DNA of 64,000 bases. It comes from Bryobacterales bacterium (GTDB lineage: Bacteria; Acidobacteriota; Terriglobia; Bryobacterales; Bryobacteraceae). The stretch covers positions 1 to 64,000 of the forward strand of contig JAFAQY010000027.1 of NCBI GenBank assembly GCA_019261985.1, read 5' to 3'. Positions within the stretch are counted from its first letter, which is position 1. The number at the start of each line of letters is the position of its first letter. The position numbers were made by a program, and so were the translations under genes. Shown piece by piece: positions 29,252-39,306 of this stretch. The notes under the pieces were generated by a model. The model searched no databases. It was not told where the DNA came from and saw only the letters and a list, made by a program, of their open reading frames with translations.

Positions 29252-30277
29252 ATGCGTAGAACTGTCATACAGATAATCGCGATCGGCCTCGCAGTGATCT
29301 ATAGCTCGATCGCTTCGGGACAACCGGCAATCAGCGGCACTGTCACCGACCCCGACGGCGGTGTGGTGAAAGAAGCCGCAGTGCAGGCAAAGAACTCCGC
29401 GACCGGCGCGGTGGTTCGCGAGTTCAGCTCGGCCAATGGTGAATATCGCCTGAATCTTCCGCCTGGAATATACGACGTCAGTGTTCCTATGCCGTGCTGC
29501 CAGTACGGGTCTTTTACCCAGCCCGGAGTCGCCGTAAATGCTGGAGAGACGCGAAGGCTTAATATCCGACTGCCCTGGGGCGCTAACCTGGGCACCATCG
29601 GCGACGATCCCATTCTTCTTCTGAATGAATTCCGCGAGCGCGCGGCCGTTCCCAGGGGGCCGGCTCCGCGCACGGCCGATGGGAAGCCGGATGTTTCGGG
29701 AATTTGGATCAATGTGTACAATCCGGATAGTCCTCCTCCACCGCTCCAGCCGTGGGCGGACCAGTTGCATCGCCAGCGTCAAGAAAACGATTCCAAGGAT
29801 TACCCGGGTGGGTTTTGCTTACCCGCGAATGCCGCGCCGATCACGCGGGCATTTCCATATAAATTCGTTCAGACGCCGAAGCTGATCGTGGTGCTTCATG
29901 AATCGGATACCCCTGGCGTGCGGCAGATTTTCTTAGACGGCCGGGGCCACCCCAAGGACATGAATCCGACATGGGAGGGACATTCGATCGGGCACTGGGA
30001 AGGCGATACCCTTGTGGTGGATACGGCAGGGTACAACGACCGCTCCTGGCTGTCGCTTTCCGGAATTCCTCACACCGAAAAGCTGCACACGGTTGAGCGA
30101 ATCCGCCGGCCCGAATACGGGCGGCTGGAGGTGGAAATAACCATGGACGATTCCGACGCTTTCACGGGCCCGTGGAAGCGCACGTTCACGGCGACGCTCG
30201 CGCCCCCAGACGAAGAGATCATGGAATTTGTCTGCGGCGAGAATAACCGGGACGTGAACCACTACCGCGGCAAGTAG
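29252..30277 (+). CDS. Exported CarboxypepD_reg-domain protein fused to an unnamed domain
   Basis: 341 residues. Signal peptide ends near YSSIASGQ. Residues 27-95 are a carboxypeptidase-regulatory (CNA-B-like) beta sandwich: ISGTVTDPDGGVVKEA through LNLPPGIYDVSV. Residues 130-341 are shared with the protein at 49122-50228: RTADGKPDVSGIW, RQIFLDGRGHPKD, GHWEGDTLVVDTAGYNDRSWL, LHTVERIRR and EFVCGEN. That second domain recurs in Acidobacteriota proteins but I know no function for it. Confidence 0.72.
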   Translation: MRRTVIQIIAIGLAVIYSSIASGQPAISGTVTDPDGGVVKEAAVQAKNSATGAVVREFSSANGEYRLNLPPGIYDVSVPMPCCQYGSFTQPGVAVNAGETRRLNIRLPWGANLGTIGDDPILLLNEFRERAAVPRGPAPRTADGKPDVSGIWINVYNPDSPPPPLQPWADQLHRQRQENDSKDYPGGFCLPANAAPITRAFPYKFVQTPKLIVVLHESDTPGVRQIFLDGRGHPKDMNPTWEGHSIGHWEGDTLVVDTAGYNDRSWLSLSGIPHTEKLHTVERIRRPEYGRLEVEITMDDSDAFTGPWKRTFTATLAPPDEEIMEFVCGENNRDVNHYRGK

Positions 30278-30290
30278 CGTAAAACTATCC

Positions 30291-30319
30291 TTGCATTCGT
30301 AAGGGTCCGCGAGCATAAT
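30291..30319 (+). promoter_or_regulatory. Candidate sigma70-type promoter for the TonB receptor
   Basis: TTGCAT (30291-30296), a 17-base spacer and CATAAT (30314-30319), leaving a leader of about 100 bases before the receptor ATG. GGGTCCGC occurs twice (30303-30310 and 30325-30332), around the -10. The same CATAAT -10 occurs before the MarR gene at 46877. Confidence 0.4.
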
Positions 30320-30426
30320 ATACGGGTCCGCCTCCTTCTCTGTTGGAAGTTCCTGAGGCAATCATTCCGCATTTATTTGACCTCATTCGGGAACGTCGAG
30401 AAGTTCAAAGTTGAGGAGGGAGGGCT

Positions 30427-33400
30427 ATGTACTCTATTCAGAAGCGGCTTTGCCCGGGCATCGCTCTGTTTCTAAGCTCTATTGCGGCACATGCGCAGAA
30501 CGTGGCCACGGGAGCAATCTCGGGTCAGATAACGGACCAGCAGGGCGCGGCAATCCCCAGCGCCAAAGTCACCCTCACGGAAACTTCCACGAATTCCACA
30601 AGCGTCACTAACACCAATGAGGCTGGCCGGTACACATTTCCCACAGTGCCGCCGGGAACTTACGACTTGACGGTCACAAAGGAAGGCTTTGCACTCGCGA
30701 AGTTGGTGGCGCAAAAGGTAGATGTCGGCATGGCCCTGACGATGAACCTCGCCATGCAGATCGGGCAGGCGACGACAATTATCGAGGTGGAGGCGACCGC
30801 TGGAGCGGAGCTGCAAGTTATGAATGCCACCATCGGTTCGACGATTTCGGGCGATTCTTTGCAATTGCTACCCAACCTCGGACGCGATGCATCCACACTG
30901 GCCGTGCTTCAAGTAGGCGTGACTGCATTTGGAAACACCGCGGGGGCCAATCAGGATCAGAACAGCTTTCAGCTCGACGGCGGCAACAACAGCAGCGACA
31001 TGGATGGCAACCAGAGAACCTATACTCCTAGCAACGGGTACACAGGTACTTCGTCCACGGGAGGTTCTCCATCCGGTGTGATTCCCACGCCCGTCGAAAG
31101 CATCGAAGAGTTCAAGATTGGAACAAGCAACCAAACCGCCGATTTCGCCGGCGCGGCAGGCAGCCAAGTCCAAATGGTGACCAAACGGGGAACCAACACA
31201 TTTCATGGCGCCGCGTACGAACACTACTTCGCAGCCAACATCGGAGCCGCCAACCTATGGAAGAACAATCACACCCCTTCTTATGGTTTGCCATATACTC
31301 CGCTTCCTTCAACGCATCGGAACCGGTTTGGCATGGCGGGCGGCGGTCCGTTGACGCCGTCGTTCTGGGGCGGCAAGACGTATATTTTCGCCAACTACGA
31401 AGGCTACCGCTTTCCGCAAACCACGACGTTTGAAAAGGCCGTGCCTTCCCTCCTGCTGCGCAACGGAATCATTCAGATTCCGAATTCCGCGGGCGTTTAT
31501 CAGGCCTACAACCTGAATCCTGTTCCGGTGACCGTTAGCGGGGTCACGTACCAACCCGCCATCTGCAGCAATGGTTCCTTCTGCGACCCGCGTGGACTCG
31601 GCTTCAATCCCATCGTCCAGAAGATCTGGAACACGATGATGCCAATGCCGAATGATCCGCAGTACATCGTTTCGGGCGCTTCGGACGGTGTGAATCAGCA
31701 AGGCTATCTCGCGAATATACGCTTGCCCCAAAGCTCGGACTTTTTCGTGGTCCGGCTGGATCACGACTTCGGTAGCAAGTGGAAGTTCATGTCCAGCTAT
31801 CGGTACTACCGGTTCACGCAACTGGCGACCACCCAGATCGATATCGGAGGCGTGTTACCAGGCGATACGTTCGGCGTACCGTCTTCTTCAGCGCCGCGGC
31901 CGCAGAAACCCTGGTACCTCGTCGCCGGACTGACGGGCGCAATAACGCCGAACCTCACTAATGACTTCCGCGTCAGTTATCTGCGTAATTATTGGGAATG
32001 GTCGACGGTGGGCGGACCGCCACAAATACCCGGTTTAGGGGGCGCGTTGGAGATGGGCGGAGAAACCGCCGCGGTGAACGCATTGATCCCTTACAACGTC
32101 GACGCGCAAAACACACGCAGCCGATTCTGGGACGGGCAGGATTGGTTGATACGCGATGATCTCAGCCTACTGCGCGGGAACCATCTATTCCAATTTGGGG
32201 GAACGTATCAGCGCAACTACGACTATCATCAACGCAACGACAACGGAGTGGGTATCGATACATCCGTGGTTTATCAGATCACCAATGGGACCGGCATCAA
32301 CTTTCCCGCTGCATATGAGCCGGCGAATCTGCCTGCCTCGCAGATCACCAACTGGGCGAATCTCTATGCACAGGCATTGGGGATGGTCAGCCAGCCCCAG
32401 GTGATGTACACGCGAAGCGGCGCGAATTTGAATTTGAATCCGTTAGGAACTCCGGGCTTCGATCAAAGCATCATTCCGGCTTACAACGTATACTTCAGCG
32501 ACACATGGCGCATGAAGCCCACCTTTACGCTGACCTATGGATTGGCATATACGCTGCAGCTTCCGCCTTATGAGATTAACGGCAAACAGGTGGGACTGGT
32601 GGATTCGGCAGGCAATCCGATCGAGCTTGCGGATTACCTGGCGCAAAAAGAAAAAGCCGCGCTGGCCGGCCAAGTCTACGATCCTATCGTGGGTTTCGCG
32701 ACGGTCCGCAATACGGGCGGGGGCCAGAAGTACCCTTTCAATACCTTCTACGGCGGGTTCAGTCCGCGGGTCTCGGCCGCTTGGAGTCCGAAAGCCGATA
32801 ACGGCGTGCTAGGCGATATTTTGGGCCATGACAAAACCGTGATCCGCGGCGGGTATGGCCGGATCTATGGCCGTCTGAACGGCGTTGGTCTCGTCTTGGT
32901 CCCGCTGCTCGGTACGGGACTGTTGCAGCCGATATCGTGCATTGGCGCTAGCCGGAGCGGCCAGTGTCTGGGCAACGGCGGCGTGGATCCGACCACCGCC
33001 TTCCGCATCGGCGCGGACGGCATGAGTGCCCCTTTACCGGCGATCTCACAGACACTTCCTCAGCCGTATTTTCCAGGCGTAGGCGGAAATGCGTCCGCGG
33101 GCGATGGATCGCAACTCGATCCCCATTTCAAGCCCAGCCACTCCGATGAATTCAATTTCACCGTACAGCGCGCGCTCTCGCAGAAGCTGGTGATCGAGGC
33201 CGGTTATATCGGACGACGCATGCGGGACGAGTTTCAAGAGATTAATATCGACGCTGTTCCGTATATGACTACGCTTGACGGGCAAAGTTTTGCCAATGCC
33301 TATGCCAACCTTTATCAGCAGCTGAGCTCCGGCTCAACCGCTGTCTCAGCGCAGCCGTTCTTTGAGGCAGCTCTCGGCGGGACCGGATCGGCATATTGCG

Positions 33401-34464
33401 CGAAATTCGGTACCTGTACGGCTGCAGTGGCCGCGAACTTTAAATCGTCGATACTTGCGACGCAAGTATACAGCCTGTGGAATGGCCTGAATGCGGCGCC
33501 TTCGTGGACGCTAGGGCGGACCCTGCTCAGCTCTCCCGCCCAGGCGGGAGGCGCGGTAGGCACGCAACTCTCATCACTCGAGTACTACACGAACTTCGGA
33601 TACGGCAACTACAATGGCGCATTCCTCTCATTTACGGCGAAGGATTGGCATGGACTGACAGCCCGTTCCAATTTCACTTGGAGCCGCGCGCTTGGAACGG
33701 GAAGTCTGCAACAATCTTCAAGCTCCATCACGGTAGTGGACCCCTGGAACGTGCATGCATCGTACGGAACGCAGCCGTTCGATATCCGTTTCGTGTACAG
33801 CCTGATGATGGTTTATCAGCCGCAATTTTGGAAAGGCCAGAAAGGATGGGGACGCGCATTGGGCGGCTGGTCGATATCGCCCTTGTTTATGGCTCAGAGC
33901 GGCGCACCGCTACAGGTGAACGTCGGAACGGGTAGCAACTCCGACGCTCAGGCTTTTGGTGAAATTTACGGCAACAACAACCGCGCTTTTGAGAACGCTG
34001 TGCTCACCGGTCCTTTCACAGGCGGCAATTCCACGCATTACAACGTGACTGCCAGCGGAGCGGGCGTCAATGGCAACGCGTCCAAGGGGGGATCCGGAAT
34101 CAACTTGTTTGCCGACCCAAATGCTACATATGCATTATTCCGCCGTCCCATTCTCGGCTACGATACATCGGGCGGCGGTGCGGGAGTCATTCGGGGTCTG
34201 CCGTCGTGGACGCTGGACACGAGCATCTCGAAGGATATTGTTTTGAACGAGCGCTTCGGTGCGACGCTTTTATTCCAAATCACGAACATCTTGAATCATT
34301 TCCAACCCGCGAATCCCACCTTGAATATCGATAGTCCGCAGACTTGGGGCGTGATTACGGATCAGTCGACCGTAGGGGCGTTGTCGGGGATCGGAGGAAC
34401 GGCGGGAGGAGTTCCGGCGATCAACCCAAGGCAGATGGAATTCGGTCTGAGGCTTCGTTTCTAG
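30427..34464 (+). CDS. TonB-dependent receptor with N-terminal CarboxypepD_reg domain (Oar-like)
   Basis: 1,345 residues, outer membrane. Signal peptide to about residue 22. CarboxypepD_reg domain at about 26-110 (ISGQITDQQGAAIPSAKVTL, YTFPTVPPGTYDLTV). Plug region at about 125-260, with the family's NSFQLDGGNNSSDMDGNQR and PTPVESIEEFKIGTSNQ. The rest is a long beta barrel ending in EFGLRLRF, with the terminal aromatic residue that Bam recognises. The ligand is unknown; such receptors are abundant in Acidobacteriota and are usually linked to saccharides or peptides. An M20-type protein follows 19 bases downstream. GAGGAGGGAGGG precedes the ATG. Confidence 0.88.
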   Translation: MYSIQKRLCPGIALFLSSIAAHAQNVATGAISGQITDQQGAAIPSAKVTLTETSTNSTSVTNTNEAGRYTFPTVPPGTYDLTVTKEGFALAKLVAQKVDVGMALTMNLAMQIGQATTIIEVEATAGAELQVMNATIGSTISGDSLQLLPNLGRDASTLAVLQVGVTAFGNTAGANQDQNSFQLDGGNNSSDMDGNQRTYTPSNGYTGTSSTGGSPSGVIPTPVESIEEFKIGTSNQTADFAGAAGSQVQMVTKRGTNTFHGAAYEHYFAANIGAANLWKNNHTPSYGLPYTPLPSTHRNRFGMAGGGPLTPSFWGGKTYIFANYEGYRFPQTTTFEKAVPSLLLRNGIIQIPNSAGVYQAYNLNPVPVTVSGVTYQPAICSNGSFCDPRGLGFNPIVQKIWNTMMPMPNDPQYIVSGASDGVNQQGYLANIRLPQSSDFFVVRLDHDFGSKWKFMSSYRYYRFTQLATTQIDIGGVLPGDTFGVPSSSAPRPQKPWYLVAGLTGAITPNLTNDFRVSYLRNYWEWSTVGGPPQIPGLGGALEMGGETAAVNALIPYNVDAQNTRSRFWDGQDWLIRDDLSLLRGNHLFQFGGTYQRNYDYHQRNDNGVGIDTSVVYQITNGTGINFPAAYEPANLPASQITNWANLYAQALGMVSQPQVMYTRSGANLNLNPLGTPGFDQSIIPAYNVYFSDTWRMKPTFTLTYGLAYTLQLPPYEINGKQVGLVDSAGNPIELADYLAQKEKAALAGQVYDPIVGFATVRNTGGGQKYPFNTFYGGFSPRVSAAWSPKADNGVLGDILGHDKTVIRGGYGRIYGRLNGVGLVLVPLLGTGLLQPISCIGASRSGQCLGNGGVDPTTAFRIGADGMSAPLPAISQTLPQPYFPGVGGNASAGDGSQLDPHFKPSHSDEFNFTVQRALSQKLVIEAGYIGRRMRDEFQEINIDAVPYMTTLDGQSFANAYANLYQQLSSGSTAVSAQPFFEAALGGTGSAYCAKFGTCTAAVAANFKSSILATQVYSLWNGLNAAPSWTLGRTLLSSPAQAGGAVGTQLSSLEYYTNFGYGNYNGAFLSFTAKDWHGLTARSNFTWSRALGTGSLQQSSSSITVVDPWNVHASYGTQPFDIRFVYSLMMVYQPQFWKGQKGWGRALGGWSISPLFMAQSGAPLQVNVGTGSNSDAQAFGEIYGNNNRAFENAVLTGPFTGGNSTHYNVTASGAGVNGNASKGGSGINLFADPNATYALFRRPILGYDTSGGGAGVIRGLPSWTLDTSISKDIVLNERFGATLLFQITNILNHFQPANPTLNIDSPQTWGVITDQSTVGALSGIGGTAGGVPAINPRQMEFGLRLRF

Positions 34465-34483
34465 ATCTAAGGAGATTGGTTTG

Positions 34484-36088
34484 ATGTCACCCAAATCTGC
34501 GTCTTCCGCGCTGGACAAGCTGAAGCTTGTCCTACCTGACCTGGACAAGCGGGAACTTGTCGTACCTGGCCTGGACAAGCGGAGGGGTGTCCTGCCTGAG
34601 GTGGATCGCCGCACCTTTCTATTCAGTGCCGCTGCCGCGCTCGCGCCTGCCTTGAAGGCTGATTCGACGCCCGATCTTAAACCGGTCTTTACGGAAATCG
34701 AAAAGCGCCATGCCGAATATCTGCGCCTGATTCAGGATTGGATCCGCCAACCCACCATCGCGGCGGAAAACAAGGGCATCAACGAAGGCACGGAGCTGAT
34801 GATGCGCATGTTGCGCGAGATCGGATGCCAGCAAGTGATCAAATGCCCCACCGATCTGCATCCCGGCGTATTCGCCACGCTAGACGCGGGCGCACCGAAG
34901 ACCTTGGCGGTTTACATCATGTACGACGTTAAGCAAGTGGACCCGTCGGAGTGGTCTTCGCCGCCTTTCACTCCTACGTTGGCGGACAAGCCAGGGCTCG
35001 GGAAGGTGCTGGTCGGGCGGGGCGCCGTGAATTCTAAGGGACCCGAAGGTGCCTTCCTCGCGGCCGTACACGCGCTCCGAAGCAGCAGCCGGAAGCCGCC
35101 CGTCAATCTTGTGTTTGTATGTGAGAGCGAAGAAGAAATCGGTTCGCCGCACATTCAACAGGTTGTGCGGCGTCCCGATGTCACTGCCGCCTTACAGAAA
35201 TGCATGGGTGTGTTGACGCCTTCCGCAACGCAAGCGCTCGATGGAACGGTCACCATGTCGCTCGGCGCAAAGGGAGTCGTCGAATTGGAGCTCGTTTCGA
35301 CGGGCGAAAAATGGGGCCGCGGCCCGAAGCTGGACGTGCACTCAAGCAATAAGGCGCGGCTCGACAGCCCTGCCTGGCACTTGGTGGAAGCACTCGCCTC
35401 GCTGGTTTCGCCGGACGGCAATACGATCCTGGTGGATCATTATTTGGACAAAGTGCGACCCGTCAGCGCGGCGGAGAAAGCTATGATCGATGAGGCCGCG
35501 AAACGCCAGGACGAGGCTTTGCTAAAGAAGCAGCTTGGCGTGCAGCATTGGGTGCACGACGTGAGCTTCCGCGAGTCCCTGGAACTGCTCTGCTCGCAGC
35601 CGACGATCAATATTGAAGGTTTGGTTGGCGGCTACACGGGACCTGGCGGTAAAACTATTCTTCCCCATAGAGCCGTCGCCAAGATGGATCTGCGGCTGGT
35701 CCCGGACATGACCGCTTCGGATGCGCTCGCCAAGCTGAAGGCCCATCTGGCCGCGAAGGGCTTCGGAGATATCGAAGTGAACATGACCGGCGGCTATGAT
35801 CCTACGAGCACTTCTCCAGACTCTCTGCCGGTTCGCGTGGAAAGCGCCATCTACAAGCGCAACGGAATCGATCCCATCGTTTGGCCTCGGCAGGCGGGTT
35901 CCTGGCCAGGATACGTTTTCACTGGCGAGCCGTTGAAACTTCCCGCAGTCCACTTTGGGTTGGGCCATGGAAATGGCGCTCACGCCCCCGATGAATACTA
36001 TTTGATCGAGTCGGATAACCCGAAAATTCAAGGCTTAAATGGCGCCGTGCGGAGCCACGTTGAGTTGCTGTATGAACTAGCCGCGTAG
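34484..36088 (+). CDS. Exported M20-family hydrolase homologue with substituted metal ligands
   Basis: 534 residues, ATG at 34484 behind AAGGAG. Residues 10-39 are three tandem ten-residue units (LDKLKLVLPD, LDKRELVVPG, LDKRRGVLPE) made by a 30-base DNA repeat. A Tat-like signal follows (VDRRTFLFSAAAALAPALKA). The M20 fold is clear: VDPSEWSSPPFTP, VGRGAVNSKG, ESEEEIGSPH and late GHGNGAHAPDEYY. Yet the usual GHxDV metal His is Met146 (YIMYDV) and the bridging Asp of GRGxxDxKG is Asn182. The Asp148 and Glu216/217 positions remain. It may be a distinct subfamily or an inactive binder. Confidence 0.8.
   Translation: MSPKSASSALDKLKLVLPDLDKRELVVPGLDKRRGVLPEVDRRTFLFSAAAALAPALKADSTPDLKPVFTEIEKRHAEYLRLIQDWIRQPTIAAENKGINEGTELMMRMLREIGCQQVIKCPTDLHPGVFATLDAGAPKTLAVYIMYDVKQVDPSEWSSPPFTPTLADKPGLGKVLVGRGAVNSKGPEGAFLAAVHALRSSSRKPPVNLVFVCESEEEIGSPHIQQVVRRPDVTAALQKCMGVLTPSATQALDGTVTMSLGAKGVVELELVSTGEKWGRGPKLDVHSSNKARLDSPAWHLVEALASLVSPDGNTILVDHYLDKVRPVSAAEKAMIDEAAKRQDEALLKKQLGVQHWVHDVSFRESLELLCSQPTINIEGLVGGYTGPGGKTILPHRAVAKMDLRLVPDMTASDALAKLKAHLAAKGFGDIEVNMTGGYDPTSTSPDSLPVRVESAIYKRNGIDPIVWPRQAGSWPGYVFTGEPLKLPAVHFGLGHGNGAHAPDEYYLIESDNPKIQGLNGAVRSHVELLYELAA
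34511..34600 (+). repeat. Three tandem 30-base units of the TRAA hairpin element inside a gene start
   Basis: Units at 34511-34540, 34541-34570 and 34571-34600 each begin CTGGACAAGC and end in a TACCTG or TGCCTG word. The first contains the perfect palindrome GGACAAGC-TGAA-GCTTGTCC (34513-34532), identical to the copy at 49103-49122. The second and third are degenerate in their right arms. The period of 30 keeps the reading frame. Confidence 0.8.
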
Positions 36089-36180
36089 GGCGCGTATCCT
36101 CGCCCGGTCGCCCTTTGCGAGGCGAGCCGGCGGGTGCTGCCCCCCGGCGGCCCAACTCAGCGCGCAGATTTCGGCATATC

Positions 36181-39100
36181 TCAATCCTGAAGCGCGGGCT
36201 CGCGGAGGACTTCCGCGGTCCGCTTCACCGTGCGCTTGCGGCGCTTGAAGATGCCGCGGACGCGTTCCAGGTAGACATAAACAACGGGAGTGATGTAGAG
36301 CGTCAGAAGCTGGGAAACGACCAAGCCGCCAACGACCGCCAAACCTAACGGCCGCCGAGCCTCCGCGCCCGCGCCCATGCCGAGAGCGATGGGAAGTGTT
36401 CCCATCAGCGCCGCCATCGTCGTCATCATGATGGGGCGAAAGCGGACCAGGCACGCCTCATAGATCGCGTCTCCGGGAGTCGCGCCGTGAACGTTCTGCG
36501 CCTGCAGCGCGAAGTCGATCATCATGATCGCGTTTTTCTTCACAATGCCGACGAGCATAATGATCCCGACGAACGAATAGATATTCAGTTCGTCACGGAA
36601 GAGCAAAAGGGTCGCGAGCGCGCCCAAGCCCGCCGAAGGCAAACCCGAAAGAATTGTCAAAGGGTGAATAAAGCTCTCATACAGAATCCCAAGCACCATG
36701 TAGATCACCAGGATCGCCATAATGACAAGGAAACCCATGCCGGTGAGCGAAGATTGAAATGCCGCCGCCATGCCAAGGAATGTGGCATGAACGGTATCGG
36801 GAAGCGTTTCCCGCGCGGCCTGCTCGATGTGGTCGACGGCATCACCCAAGGCGACACCCGGCTGCAGGTTGAAGGAGATCGTAACCGATGGCGTTTGCCC
36901 CAGGTGCGTCACCGCGAGTGGTCCGGCAGTAGTGCGCGCCTTGGCGACCGTGCTGAGGGGCGTGAGCTTGCCAGTGGTCGTCGAACGGACGTACAGCAGA
37001 TCGAGCGCCGTGGGATCGGTTTGGAACTGCGGAAGCAGCTCCATAATTACCCAGTAATCGTTGGTCGCCGCATAAATATCGGAGACCTGGCGCGAGCCGT
37101 ACGCGCTATAGAGCGCATCCTCGATTTGATCCGCTTTGATTCCCAGGGCCGATGCGCGATCGCGGTCGATGTCGAGCAGGATTTCCGGGCTCGAGATCAG
37201 TAGATCGCTGTTCACGTCGGTGAGACCGGGGATCTCCCTCATTCGTTTTTCGAATTCCTGAGATGAGCTGTACAGGTCTTCCAAATTCTGAGCTTGCAGC
37301 GTGTACTGATAGACGCTGCGGCTCTGCTGGCCGCCGATGCGTACGAGAGGAGGGTTCTGAAGGTAGGTTCGAACGCCCGGGATTCCGCTGAGCCTCGGAC
37401 GAAGGTCTTCGATAATCTGCTCTGGAGTTCGAGTCCGTTCGGCTCGCGGCCTCAGACGCAGCATCAGGTTCCCGGAATTACCCACCTGACTTCCACCGCC
37501 GCCGGCGCTCGCGCGCGACATGAAACCTTCCACATCCGGATCGGCGCGGACCACGTTCGCGACACGTTCCTGCAAATCCACCATGGATCTAAAAGACGCG
37601 TCCTGCGCGAACTCCGTAGAGCCTTGAATCTGATCCGTGTCCTGATTGGGAATGAAGCCTCGGGGCACCATGCCGTAGAGGTAGATCGTCGCGACGAGCG
37701 TCCCTATCGCCACCACCAGCGAAACGAAGCGATGCCGCACAACTCCGCGGAGCGTCCAGGCGTAGGAGTCGCGCATCCAGTCGAAGACACGCTCGGAGGC
37801 GCGGTACAGAGCGTTGTGTTTTTCCGAAGGCGGTTTCAGGAAGCGGCTGCAAAGCATCGGTGTCAGGCTGAGCGAGACGAACCCGGAGATCATGATGGCT
37901 ACCATGATTACGACTGCAAACTCATGGAAGAGCCGGCCAATGATTCCGCCCATGAACAACACCGGAATGAATACGGCCGCCAGGGAAATCGTCATCGAGA
38001 GGATGGTGAACGCGATCTCGCGCCCGCCTTCGAGAGCCGCCGTGAGCCGCGACTTGCCCATTTCCAAATGGCGGACGACGTTCTCCAGCACGACGATCGC
38101 GTCGTCGACCACGAAACCCACGGCAAGCGTGAGAGCCATTAACGAAAGGTTGTCGAGGTTGTAGCCAAGCAGCGACATGGCCGCGAAGGTGCCGATTACG
38201 GAGAGCGGAAGAGCGAGGCTGGGGATGATGGTGGCCGAAACGTTGCGGAGGAAAAGAAAGATGACCAGGACGACGAGCACCATCGCGAGCTCGAGCGAAA
38301 ATTTTACGTCGTTGACGGATTCACGGATGGATACAGACCGATCAAAGACCGTGTCCAGGTTGATAGCGGGCGGCACCAGCGAACGGAACTCCGGCATGAG
38401 CCTCTGAATGCGGTCGACGACTTCGACGGTATTGGTCCCGGGCTGGCGCCGGACCTGAAACATAATCGCCCGGTTCTTGCTATACCAGGCGTATTCCTTG
38501 TCGTTTTGCACGCTGTCGCTCACGTGGCCGATCTCTTCAAGGCGCACGGGCGAGCCGTTGCGATAGGCGACGATCAAGGGACGATATGCGTCCGCCGTCA
38601 TGACTTGGCCGTTGGCCTGGACAGTGAATGCCTGATGCGGACCCCAAAGAGTTCCGGACGGCAGATTCGCGTTATGGCGCGAGATGGCGTCCATCACCTC
38701 ATCGATTCCTATATTGCGCGCGGCAAGCTGATTCGGATTAAGCTGCGCACGCACCGCATACTTCGCGGATCCCCAAACGTTCACCTGCGCGACACCGTTA
38801 ATAGACGAGATTCGCGGAGCGATGATGGATTCCGCATATTCGTCCACTACCTGAAGCGACACAGTGCTCGAGTTCAGCGACATCATCAGAATGGGCTGGT
38901 CGGCGGGGTTCACCTTTTGAAGCTGCGGAGGGGCGGGCATGTTGGGCGGCAAGCGCCGCACCACCGCGGCGATGGCGGCTTGCACATCCTGCGCAGCCGC
39001 ATCGATATTCCGCTCCAGCACGAACTGCAAGGTGATGTTCGTACTCCCGCGCGAGCTTTGCGAAGTCATCGAATCTACGCCCGGAATAGTGGTGAACTGC

Positions 39101-39306
39101 CGTTCCAACGGCAGCGCCACGGATGCGGCCATCGTTTCCGGGCTGGCGCCCGGCAAGCTTGCCTGCACTTGGATGGTTGGGAAATCGATATTCGGCAGGT
39201 CGCTGACGGGCAGGGCGCGATAGCCCGCTATGCCGAACAACAGGATTGCCATCATCAACAGTGCCGTCATTACCGGACGCTGGATGAACAACGCGGTTAT
39301 GTTCAT
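36181..39306 (-). CDS. RND efflux permease, HAE-1/MdtBC-like
   Basis: 1,041 residues, inner membrane, proton-driven drug or lipid export. It starts MNITALFIQRPVMTALLMMA (TM1), with the two large periplasmic loops and twelve TM segments of the family. TM4 has VGFVVDDAIVVLENV, the essential Asp pair, and TM10 has GIVKKNAIMMIDF, the essential Lys. LPVSDLPNIDFPTIQV and the MdtC-like loop RSTTTGKLTPLS favour the MdtB/MdtC branch. No membrane-fusion protein or outer-membrane channel gene lies beside it, so partners must be elsewhere. Confidence 0.92.
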   Translation of the reverse strand: MNITALFIQRPVMTALLMMAILLFGIAGYRALPVSDLPNIDFPTIQVQASLPGASPETMAASVALPLERQFTTIPGVDSMTSQSSRGSTNITLQFVLERNIDAAAQDVQAAIAAVVRRLPPNMPAPPQLQKVNPADQPILMMSLNSSTVSLQVVDEYAESIIAPRISSINGVAQVNVWGSAKYAVRAQLNPNQLAARNIGIDEVMDAISRHNANLPSGTLWGPHQAFTVQANGQVMTADAYRPLIVAYRNGSPVRLEEIGHVSDSVQNDKEYAWYSKNRAIMFQVRRQPGTNTVEVVDRIQRLMPEFRSLVPPAINLDTVFDRSVSIRESVNDVKFSLELAMVLVVLVIFLFLRNVSATIIPSLALPLSVIGTFAAMSLLGYNLDNLSLMALTLAVGFVVDDAIVVLENVVRHLEMGKSRLTAALEGGREIAFTILSMTISLAAVFIPVLFMGGIIGRLFHEFAVVIMVAIMISGFVSLSLTPMLCSRFLKPPSEKHNALYRASERVFDWMRDSYAWTLRGVVRHRFVSLVVAIGTLVATIYLYGMVPRGFIPNQDTDQIQGSTEFAQDASFRSMVDLQERVANVVRADPDVEGFMSRASAGGGGSQVGNSGNLMLRLRPRAERTRTPEQIIEDLRPRLSGIPGVRTYLQNPPLVRIGGQQSRSVYQYTLQAQNLEDLYSSSQEFEKRMREIPGLTDVNSDLLISSPEILLDIDRDRASALGIKADQIEDALYSAYGSRQVSDIYAATNDYWVIMELLPQFQTDPTALDLLYVRSTTTGKLTPLSTVAKARTTAGPLAVTHLGQTPSVTISFNLQPGVALGDAVDHIEQAARETLPDTVHATFLGMAAAFQSSLTGMGFLVIMAILVIYMVLGILYESFIHPLTILSGLPSAGLGALATLLLFRDELNIYSFVGIIMLVGIVKKNAIMMIDFALQAQNVHGATPGDAIYEACLVRFRPIMMTTMAALMGTLPIALGMGAGAEARRPLGLAVVGGLVVSQLLTLYITPVVYVYLERVRGIFKRRKRTVKRTAEVLREPALQD

